Of a DNA stretch of 5,134 bases, positions 1-4,981 are shown piece by piece; position 1 is the first letter of the stretch; each line of letters begins with the position of its first letter. Location: the NCBI GenBank assembly GCA_025998475.1, contig BNVZ01000097.1, positions 1 through 5,134 on the forward strand, in the 5' to 3' direction. A program made the position numbers and the translations under genes. Below the pieces are notes generated by a model. It made no database searches. It had not been told where the DNA came from and worked only from the letters and a program-made list of their open reading frames with translations. Source of the DNA: Endomicrobiia bacterium. Its GTDB lineage: Bacteria > Elusimicrobiota > Endomicrobiia > Endomicrobiales > Endomicrobiaceae.

Positions 1-690
1 AAAATATATTTGTAAATATTCTATAAGCATTACTTCTTGATAATTCTCCGCCTCCTATCCTTTTATATGGTTTTGTTCTAAAACCCCATTCATTATTTGC
101 AATATTTAATATTCGAGGGACGCTGTAGACTCCTATAAGCATTAAGTCCCACATTTTTCTTACCAAATCAAATCTTTCAGGGTCTTTTTCTATTGTCTTA
201 TTGTCTTTGTTGTTTATATATCCTACGGGAGCTTTTATTGGCATCCATCCTTTATCTAATTTGCTTTCTAGGCCTCTTTTTGTATTTCTTCTTAACTCAA
301 CTATGAACTGATTAGCAAGTCCGCTTTCTATGCTAAATAAAAGAGCATTGTCATCTGGCAAATATTCTCTTTCAGGTATTTTTATTGATTTTATTATTCT
401 TTGCTGTAAAAGCCATTGGATTTTAGCACTATCTATTGGATTACGTGAAAGTCTATTTATCTGCCAGCATAAAATACCATCAACTTTTTTATTTTCAAAT
501 AAATCCAACATCTCCTCAAATTTTTCTCTTGTTTTAGGAGTCTTTGCAGATTTAGATTCAGTTATTGTTTTAACAATAATTAAGTTATTTTGAACAGCTA
601 ACAGTTTTAGCCTATTTACTTGATCCTCTATAGACTGTATTTGTGGTCTTCACTTTCAGATGATTTTCTTGCATAGATTACATATCTCAC
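1..690 (-). pseudogene. Large serine recombinase, N-terminal part, frameshifted and cut by the window edge
   Basis: Site-specific DNA integrase/resolvase expected to integrate and excise the element by serine-mediated strand exchange. Starting at GTG 690, the first 15 codons read VRYVIYARKSSESED, with the Y-A-R-K-S motif placing the probable nucleophile at Ser10. Frame 0 then meets TAG at 628-630, while the family sequence continues in the -1 frame from about 643 (QIQSIEDQVNRL). That frame stays open to base 1. It carries the arginine motif DGILCWQINRLSRN of the catalytic domain, the linker region GLANQFIVELRRNTKRGLES, and a Recombinase-domain stretch ending LSRSNAYRIFTNIF. About 230 codons are visible, against roughly 500 in complete large serine recombinases. 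The start is fixed by AGGAGG seven bases upstream. The gene follows the primase-helicase after a 208-base gap and has its own promoter. A single missing base near 643-650 explains the break. Real inactivation or a sequencing error are both possible, and no classical slippery heptamer is present. Family assignment is secure; functional status is not. Confidence 0.9.
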
Positions 691-697
691 TATTGTA

Positions 698-703
698 CCT
701 CCT
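698..703 (-). promoter_or_regulatory. Shine-Dalgarno of the recombinase
   Basis: A perfect AGGAGG on the minus strand lies seven bases before GTG 688-690. It decides the GTG start even though the downstream frame is broken 15 codons later. An intact translation start ahead of a broken frame suggests that the lesion is recent or artefactual. Confidence 0.85.
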
Positions 704-761
704 GTAGATACTAGAAAATTGTTTGAGTCACCTACTTTAAGAATAATAAAACTTATGTTTA

Positions 762-787
762 TATTTACCCTCCAGTGCTTCTCACTA
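762..787 (-). repeat. 26-base direct repeat, copy 2 (recombinase leader)
   Basis: Minus-strand TAGTGAGA, five bases (AGCAC), then TGGAGGGTAAATA, identical to copy 1 at 21 fixed positions. It sits on the -10 box and transcription start of the recombinase promoter, so it begins the recombinase leader. Read in one frame after TGA, both copies give an acidic residue, two variable residues and then E-G-K-Y. That could be chance or a trace of a duplicated short coding segment. Confidence 0.8.
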
Positions 788-812
788 TATATTTTAACTT
801 TTTTTATCTCAA
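784..812 (-). promoter_or_regulatory. Promoter of the recombinase gene
   Basis: On the minus strand a -35 box TTGAGA (807-812) is followed by exactly 17 bases and a -10 box TATAGT (784-789), each 5 of 6 to the sigma-70 consensus. Transcription would begin near 777, leaving an untranslated leader of nearly 90 bases before GTG 690. The -10 box overlaps the beginning of the second 26-base repeat, so a factor binding that repeat could control recombinase expression. Prediction from spacing and consensus only. Confidence 0.65.
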
Positions 813-821
813 ACTTGCCCT

Positions 822-833
822 ATAACTAGTTAT
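822..833. repeat. 12-bp perfect palindrome between primase and recombinase
   Basis: ATAACTAGTTAT is perfectly self-complementary and lies about 10 bases upstream of the recombinase -35 box, between the two 26-base repeats. It is a plausible operator or the dyad of a recombination site. Nothing in the sequence distinguishes these, and AT-rich DNA throws up such palindromes by chance fairly often. Confidence 0.45.
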
Positions 834-875
834 TTAGCATCTTGTCTCATAAATAGCATATAATTGTTCTTGTAG

Positions 876-901
876 TATTTACCCTCCACCCCGTCTCACT
901 A
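876..901 (-). repeat. 26-base direct repeat, copy 1 (primase stop)
   Basis: On the minus strand this reads TAGTGAGA, five bases (CGGGG), then TGGAGGGTAAATA. The same frame with a different five-base centre recurs 114 bases further along at 762-787. This copy includes the TAG stop of the primase-helicase. It contains a GGAGGG Shine-Dalgarno-like core with no ATG at a usable distance. The 12-mer ACAATAGTGAGA at its head is also found at the recombinase start (685-696). Function unknown: protein-binding site, recombination site or relic of a duplicated gene start. Confidence 0.8.
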
Positions 902-3028
902 TTGTTCTGTAGGAAATACTAGCATTTTTCTTTTGTCTTTTTCATCCTGTTCTTGCCTTATTAACCCAGAATCTTCTAACATAGGCAGTATTTCCTGTCG
1001 CAATTTCCAGACCTGCACATTTCTGCCATATATGCTTTTATATTTTTTTATTATATCATTCCTGCTTATGCCTACTTTATTAACCTCAAATTCATTGTTA
1101 TTTTTTTCATCAAAACAAGGTAAAATAACTTCTTTATACACATTTAACACATATGGTGGTAAATTGGAGTCTTGACTTTCAGCCAAAATATACCATAGTT
1201 CTTCAGCCTGTTCAATGTCTTTGTCTGTGGCAAATATTATTCCGTTCTCCTTTTTTCTAAACCATAAATTTAATAACGCAAAGCATTTAATTAGCGATAC
1301 AAATCTACCTATATCCCTCTGATGTCTAGGCTTTAGAGAAGTTTTGCCTTTAAAAAATACATCTTTAACCTTGTCTTCATTTTCTATATTTATGCATTTA
1401 ATCTTCTCGTCTCTGATTGCCTCTATCCTTTCTTTTAACAACTCTCTATCCAAATTTGAATTAATATTATTTTGATAATTTACTTTGTCAGATTCTTTCT
1501 TTATTTTCTCAGTAATGGCGTCCTTAATCTTGTCTTGGTTGCTTTCGGGGGATAATAAAATAAATCTAGTACATTCCTGCTCATCTATTTTTAACCCAGC
1601 ACTGCAAAATATTACAGACGAGTATCCTTTTATGATAACATTCTTCGTTTTAGTCCCAAATTTTTGCGTTTTATCAGTAATTTTGGCATTAAGTTCTTTT
1701 TGATCATGAGATAACAGAGGTCTCATTTTCTCTAATAATTTAGGATCGGGTTGATCAGTAAATATTATTATTTTTCTTTCTAAATCTACTTCAATTGCGT
1801 TTCTTGCTTTGTCATAAACACCTGTTTCATGAAAAAAAGCTGAAGGCGAACAGCATCCAAGAACCTTAACATCATTTTTTGGGAATAATTCTTTTACTTC
1901 CAATGGAATGAAAGACTTTCCGGTAGAAGAGGGGGCATTAAAACTTACATTAAATTGTGTGTCTTCTGTATAGGCAGATAACATGCAAAGGAATGTTACT
2001 AATTTATTATCATAATCTCTTTTTATAGTTAAGCCTAGGATATACGTTAGATGTTCTGGTGCTATTTCTTCAAATTGGTTTATATCTATTGGCTTTCTGC
2101 CACACACATGTACTGGCAGTCCAGATACAAATTCATCTACACTTCCTGTGTTATTGACAAAATAATCTGTAACGTCTTTTATATTGCCAGTTTCAGGTAG
2201 ATTTATTTGATATATTCCAGTCTCAGCTTCTATTATTTTCTTTTCAATTTTTTTTATAAGATCAACACAACCTTTTTTGCCAGCATCATCATTATCAAAA
2301 CAAATATATATTTTTGAATATTCTTTTATATTATCAATCCATTCTTCCTTAAAAGTGAGTGCCCCTGCTGTGGAAGTAATGGCAGGTATACCTTTTGAAT
2401 TTAATAAAATACAGTCAAATTCTCCTTCGCATATAAATATTTTTTCACTATCCCCGCTTTTTATTAGGCTATCGTAATTAAACAATGCCACATTCTGGCC
2501 TTTAGGATAAAATAAATATTTCTCCGTATCCGTAGTATCTTTATCATTGGGATCTCTTCTTAATTTTATATAAATATACTTACCTTCTTCATCTTTTATG
2601 GGTATAGTTATCCATTTTTTGCCATAAAATTCACCATAACCTATCATATATTCGTTTATAATATTATCATCTAACTTTCTAGCATTAAGATATTTTCTTA
2701 TTTCTGCTGGTATGTTAGAATTACATTTCTTTATCACAGTTTTAATGTCTTCACTTTTTTTTGTAGGTTTAGTCATTAAGTTGTTCATTGTATTATAATC
2801 TCCTAGAAATTTTCCCAATGTTATTATGTTTCCTTTTTCACCACATTTCTTACAGTGATATTGTCCGTTTGAAGCACTAAAATATAAATGTCCATCTTTA
2901 ATACTTTTTTGGCATTTATCGCAGTCATTAAATATGCACCATGTAATAAGTTCATTATTTCTTTCGACAAAATCGATATTTTTTTGGTATAAATAATATG
3001 CTATTGAAATTGTTGTAAAATCTAACAT
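899..3028 (-). CDS. Toprim primase-helicase of a mobile element
   Basis: Probable replication protein of 709 residues combining primer synthesis with a P-loop motor. Residues 31-67 form a zinc ribbon with Cys36-x2-Cys39 and Cys59-x2-Cys62 (YHCKKCGEKGN), like the zinc finger of DnaG-type primases but in C4 form. A middle segment (about 105-190) leads into a Toprim domain with Glu201 (ICEGEFD) and Asp245/Asp247 (CFDNDDAGKKG), the metal-binding residues. A P-loop ATPase follows. Its Walker A is NAPSSTGKS at 364-372, with Ala in place of the usual first Gly. Walker B-like KIIIFTDQ spans 419-426, a sensor-like SSVIFCSAG comes next, and DEQECTRF carries a candidate arginine finger. About the last 65 residues look like a winged helix. 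GGGAGG six bases upstream fixes ATG 3028. The gene overlaps the end of the 47-residue ORF, implying translational coupling. Domain calls are firm; the exact family name is not, and the resemblance to Patescibacteria element proteins is from memory. Confidence 0.88.
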   Translation of the reverse strand: MLDFTTISIAYYLYQKNIDFVERNNELITWCIFNDCDKCQKSIKDGHLYFSASNGQYHCKKCGEKGNIITLGKFLGDYNTMNNLMTKPTKKSEDIKTVIKKCNSNIPAEIRKYLNARKLDDNIINEYMIGYGEFYGKKWITIPIKDEEGKYIYIKLRRDPNDKDTTDTEKYLFYPKGQNVALFNYDSLIKSGDSEKIFICEGEFDCILLNSKGIPAITSTAGALTFKEEWIDNIKEYSKIYICFDNDDAGKKGCVDLIKKIEKKIIEAETGIYQINLPETGNIKDVTDYFVNNTGSVDEFVSGLPVHVCGRKPIDINQFEEIAPEHLTYILGLTIKRDYDNKLVTFLCMLSAYTEDTQFNVSFNAPSSTGKSFIPLEVKELFPKNDVKVLGCCSPSAFFHETGVYDKARNAIEVDLERKIIIFTDQPDPKLLEKMRPLLSHDQKELNAKITDKTQKFGTKTKNVIIKGYSSVIFCSAGLKIDEQECTRFILLSPESNQDKIKDAITEKIKKESDKVNYQNNINSNLDRELLKERIEAIRDEKIKCINIENEDKVKDVFFKGKTSLKPRHQRDIGRFVSLIKCFALLNLWFRKKENGIIFATDKDIEQAEELWYILAESQDSNLPPYVLNVYKEVILPCFDEKNNNEFEVNKVGISRNDIIKKYKSIYGRNVQVWKLRQEILPMLEDSGLIRQEQDEKDKRKMLVFPTEQ

Positions 3029-3165
3029 TTATAGCCTCCCAAAATTTTAATTAAATTTATTATTACTGCGGCTTTTTCCAAAACCTCCTTATTTTCTATT
3101 TGCCTGCCAAACTTATTTTTAAAAATATCTTGAAATTTTATGATATCAGTTTCTGTAATATGCAT
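3022..3165 (-). CDS. Small 47-residue protein coupled to the primase-helicase
   Basis: Starts at ATG 3165 behind GAGAGG four bases upstream and ends at TAG 3022-3024, so its last codons overlap the primase ATG at 3028. The protein begins MHITETDIIKFQDIFKNKFG and is rich in Lys and Ile. It looks like one or two amphipathic helices, with no signal peptide, membrane span or metal motif. The pattern of a polar helix, F-K-N-K-F-G, then E-N-K-E-x-L-E-K-A and a hydrophobic Leu/Ile tail recalls short hypothetical proteins I associate with Patescibacteria mobile elements. That recollection is unverified. The overlap suggests a fixed stoichiometry with, or helper role for, the replication protein; alternatively it is a translation-coupling leader. 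No function can be assigned. Confidence 0.68.
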   Translation of the reverse strand: MHITETDIIKFQDIFKNKFGRQIENKEVLEKAAVIINLIKILGGYKC

Positions 3166-3202
3166 ACCGCCTCTCAATTTGTAGATTTAACATCAATATA
3201 AA

Positions 3203-3243
3203 GGCTGGCTGGCTATTAATTCTCTTTGCTTGCTAGCTATTTT
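3203..3243. repeat. GCTnGCTnGCTATT imperfect direct repeat
   Basis: Two 14-base copies, GCTGGCTGGCTATT at 3204-3217 and GCTTGCTAGCTATT at 3228-3241, are spaced 24 bases start to start and match at 12 of 14 positions. They are the most GC-rich patch of an otherwise AT-dominated gap upstream of the 47-residue ORF. The spacing of just over two helical turns would suit a protein-binding pair or short iterons for the nearby primase-helicase. Only two copies are present, so origin function is speculative. Confidence 0.5.
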
Positions 3244-3252
3244 ATTATGTTT

Positions 3253-3419
3253 TCAATATTCTTTTTTATTTAAAATGAGTTTTTGCCCTTGTGATGTGGA
3301 CTTTAATATGTATTCTTTAATTTGACCTGCACTATTTCAAATTTAATAAAAATAGGCAAAATATTATGTTTTATTTCGATTTGCGTACCTTTATTAAAGT
3401 TAATGTGACATTGTGACAT
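3253..3419 (-). pseudogene. Small ORF, apparently frameshifted (38 codons, then 25 more in another frame)
   Basis: ATG 3419 follows GGAGA (3427-3431) at seven bases, one of the better ribosome-binding sites in the window. Frame 0 gives MSQCHINFNKGTQIEIKHNI and continues for 38 residues to TAA at 3303-3305. In the -1 frame a more protein-like tail, AGQIKEYILKSTSQGQKLIL followed by NKKEY, runs from 3330 to TGA 3253-3255, with no start of its own. Adding one base anywhere between about 3306 and 3339 would join them into a protein of about 55 residues. I do not recognise it. It sits 55 bases after the metallopeptidase gene and 87 bases before the 47-residue ORF, in the same direction. The 38-residue form may instead be the true product and the second frame chance. 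Confidence 0.5.
3404..3419 (-). repeat. Tandem 8-base repeat over the small-ORF start codon
   Basis: ATGTCACA occurs twice in perfect tandem on the minus strand. The first copy supplies the start codon placed seven bases after the Shine-Dalgarno; the second supplies an ATG in another frame with worse spacing. It could arise by slippage or serve as a binding site near the translation start. Confidence 0.6.
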
Positions 3420-3474
3420 TTGAATATCTCCTTTTATATGGAAGCGGACAGGTGAACAAATCTAAAAAATTTTT

Positions 3475-4218
3475 TTATCTAACTCTATTCAAAAATAATA
3501 ATTCATCAATATCCAGTGCTAGATCATTAGTTTTAACTAAACCATATTGTTCCAGTGCAATTTTAATTGGTTCTAAATTCATATCAAAAAATCGTTGTAC
3601 ACCTTTTGCAATTTTGATAATATCATCATAAAAATCTAAATTATCTTCAATTTCTATACAGCTTTTTCCAAAAACTTCTAATAATGCTTTTATCAATCTA
3701 TCTCTTGGGATTGTGAAACATGCAGCAAAATAATTAGCTTGAGCACATAAAGGATTGGTTTCTTTAGATGTCTGTAAATCCCTACGTAATGTTATTATTT
3801 TATCCAATTTGCTATCTTGTTTAAAATGTTGCGCTAGTGAACTTTGACTGCTTGGCCTTAAATATTCAAAATGAGATAATGCATGACAGGCTTCATGAAG
3901 AATTGTAAAATTCATCATTCTTTGATCTATTACATTTTTACTATCATATTTAGTTCTATTTAAAACCACTTTGTCATATTGAGTATATCCCGCTAAATCT
4001 TCATCTAGTGTTTCAAATGCTACCTCAAGTTGCCTGCTTTCCGTTTTTCTTATATACTCAGGTAAAAATACCATAATAAATTCATAAGGCTCTATATTGA
4101 CTGATAAATCATTTAAATAATCAGGTTGATAATAATGTAAAATCTCATAAACTTCGTTTTCAATTTGCTCTCTTGATTTGTATTCGGGTTTAACCTCATG
4201 ATTATGATTATCGATCAT
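3475..4218 (-). CDS. ImmA/IrrE family zinc metallopeptidase (M78-like)
   Basis: Cytoplasmic protease of 247 residues, probably acting on the HTH repressor encoded just upstream, as ImmA does on ImmR in ICEBs1. The zinc-binding HExxH motif is H108-E-A-C-H112 within ILHEACHALSHFE. A second family block is AQANYFAACFTIPRDRL (159-175), matching the ANxFAAxLLxP segment. In many relatives an acidic residue immediately precedes the A-N pair; here it is Gln160, so the third zinc ligand may be displaced. There is no signal peptide or membrane segment. The C-terminal third (about 175-247) is helical-looking and may sense a signal or bind the partner. ATG 4218 overlaps the repressor stop as ATGA, with GAGGG about six bases upstream, so the two are co-transcribed and coupled. 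Family assignment is strong. The repressor as substrate is inferred from gene order; a toxin-antitoxin pairing is the main alternative. Confidence 0.88.
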   Translation of the reverse strand: MIDNHNHEVKPEYKSREQIENEVYEILHYYQPDYLNDLSVNIEPYEFIMVFLPEYIRKTESRQLEVAFETLDEDLAGYTQYDKVVLNRTKYDSKNVIDQRMMNFTILHEACHALSHFEYLRPSSQSSLAQHFKQDSKLDKIITLRRDLQTSKETNPLCAQANYFAACFTIPRDRLIKALLEVFGKSCIEIEDNLDFYDDIIKIAKGVQRFFDMNLEPIKIALEQYGLVKTNDLALDIDELLFLNRVR

Positions 4219-4574
4219 TTTTTCCCTCTTTCAATATCTTTTATTAAATTTTCGACGTTTATATTGTTTGATTTTATTTTCCTACATAGCGTGGGTATAG
4301 CTTTATCTTCAGTTATTATTTTTTTTACATCTTCAGCTATTGGCACAGCTTTTCCTACTTTTGCTAAATCATAAAAGTAATTTATATCTAAATCTTCTTG
4401 ATTTAATTCTTTTATCATTATGTCCAGAAATTCTTTCGTAGGTGCATTTCTCTTTCCTTGTTCTATATCGGATAGGTATGATGGTGTCATACCTATCTTT
4501 GTTGCAAAACCTCTTAAAGTAAAACTTTTGTTACCTCTTAATTCTTTAAGATAATTTCCAAAAGTATTGTCCAT
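4215..4574 (-). CDS. XRE (Cro/C1)-type HTH transcriptional repressor
   Basis: DNA-binding regulator of 119 residues, likely the immunity-type repressor that keeps the element quiet. The N-terminal HTH spans about residues 8-65. It has a helix-turn-helix core TLRGFATKIGMTPSYLSDIE (19-38) followed by Q-G-K-R-N-A-P, the usual Cro/C1 continuation. The C-terminal half (IAEDVKKIITEDKAIPTLCR and after) resembles the short tail seen in repressors paired with ImmA/IrrE proteases and ends in a lysine-rich helix. ATG 4574 is chosen because AAGGGGG lies five bases upstream and a near-consensus promoter sits 50-80 bases upstream. Palindromes inside that promoter make autorepression likely. The gene overlaps the metallopeptidase by four bases. 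The length fits the family and nothing appears truncated. Target sites are inferred, not shown. Confidence 0.9.
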   Translation of the reverse strand: MDNTFGNYLKELRGNKSFTLRGFATKIGMTPSYLSDIEQGKRNAPTKEFLDIMIKELNQEDLDINYFYDLAKVGKAVPIAEDVKKIITEDKAIPTLCRKIKSNNINVENLIKDIERGKK

Positions 4575-4623
4575 GTCGGCCCCCTTATTTTTTTAAACTA
4601 ATTTCTCATTTTCATGTAAGCTT

Positions 4624-4652
4624 AGTATAGAACATTATTGTACAATTGTCAA
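4624..4652 (-). promoter_or_regulatory. Promoter of the repressor-protease operon
   Basis: On the minus strand a perfect -35 box TTGACA (4647-4652) is followed by a 17-base spacer and a -10 box TATACT (4624-4629, 5 of 6). This is the best sigma-70/sigma-A promoter in the window. Transcription would start near 4617, leaving a leader of about 43 bases before ATG 4574. The spacer is filled by palindromes, so RNA polymerase and a repressor would compete. Confidence 0.85.
4637..4649. promoter_or_regulatory. Operator-like nested palindromes in the repressor promoter
   Basis: ATTGTACAAT (4637-4646) is a perfect 10-bp palindrome, and ACAATTGT (4642-4649) is a perfect 8-bp palindrome overlapping it and the -35 box. 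Cro/C1-type dimers bind short dyads of this kind. The position between -35 and -10 is typical of autorepression, so the downstream HTH protein is the obvious ligand. Inference from position and symmetry. Confidence 0.6.
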
Positions 4653-4719
4653 TAGATTTCATATTTATGTTTGTGGGACTGCATCATTGCAAAAGTCATG
4701 ATTTATTTATGTTGAGTGT

Positions 4720-4731
4720 TATAGTTGTCAA
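4720..4731 (-). promoter_or_regulatory. Possible second operator copy
   Basis: Minus-strand TTGACAACTATA matches the start of the repressor promoter, TTGACAATTGTA, at 10 of 12 positions, 79 bases upstream of it. It lies over the odd dyad GTTGTCAAC (4724-4732). It could be an auxiliary binding site for the HTH protein. The match is short and includes a consensus -35 hexamer, so chance is possible. Confidence 0.3.
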
Positions 4732-4906
4732 CCATTAAATCCATTAGCAAAACAAAAATAATCCTATTTCTACCTTTACTTAAAACTACTACATCAACAT
4801 TGACCGAGAAAATATTATATTAGTGATATTTGCAAACATATAAATTTTAATGTTATCCTGCTGGCTTGTTTGTTTAACAAAACCTCATCGTTAGATCCCA
4901 CAAAGC

Positions 4907-4935
4907 TTGACGAAATAAATTTATTTAGGTAATAC
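4907..4935 (+). promoter_or_regulatory. Possible rightward promoter
   Basis: TTGACG (4907-4912, 5 of 6) is followed by 17 bases and TAATAC (4930-4935, only 3 of 6). The -35 is good and the spacing ideal, but the -10 is weak. Two perfect palindromes occupy the spacer and the -10 region. It would drive transcription away from the repressor operon, as in a lysogeny-switch layout, though no intact gene follows within the window. Confidence 0.35.
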
Positions 4936-4943
4936 TAGTATTA
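4913..4943. repeat. Two adjacent 14-bp perfect palindromes
   Basis: AAATAAATTTATTT (4913-4926) and TAATACTAGTATTA (4930-4943) are each perfectly self-complementary and are separated by three bases (AGG). Their centres are 17 bases apart. They overlap the candidate rightward promoter, so they look like paired operators. An origin or recombination-site dyad is the alternative. The symmetry is directly visible; the role is inferred. Confidence 0.6.
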
Positions 4944-4981
4944 TATCCAACAAATACTACTTCTATAATAGATCAAGGTAA

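Noticed and set aside
643..650. Programmed -1 frameshifting in the recombinase
   Set aside because: The local sequence GACCACAAA is not a slippery X-XXY-YYZ heptamer and no clear downstream hairpin is seen; a simple indel is more likely.
330..1175. Plus-strand ORFs of 80-87 codons over the recombinase and primase C-terminus
   Set aside because: They lie antisense to strongly supported minus-strand genes, lack ribosome-binding sites and have no domain-like composition.
1485..2477. Plus-strand ORFs of 66-72 codons inside the primase gene
   Set aside because: Antisense shadows of a gene with several intact motifs.
3147..3194. 15-codon minus-strand ORF from ATG 3194
   Set aside because: No Shine-Dalgarno upstream, overlaps the supported 47-residue ORF in another frame, and is too short to judge.
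3462..3480. A-run/T-run dyad after the metallopeptidase as a terminator
   Set aside because: The dyad is made only of A and T with no GC stem, so it would not act as a normal intrinsic terminator.
3413..3631. Plus-strand 72-codon ORF over the metallopeptidase 3' end
   Set aside because: Mostly antisense to the metallopeptidase reading frame, with no ribosome-binding site upstream of its ATG.
4853..4897. 14-codon plus-strand ORF from ATG 4853
   Set aside because: No ribosome-binding site and no coding-like composition.
4670..4904. 9-bp inverted repeat TTTGTGGGA (4670-4678) and TCCCACAAA (4896-4904)
   Set aside because: Does not extend beyond nine bases on either side; an arm of this length within a 480-base gap is not convincing evidence of element ends.
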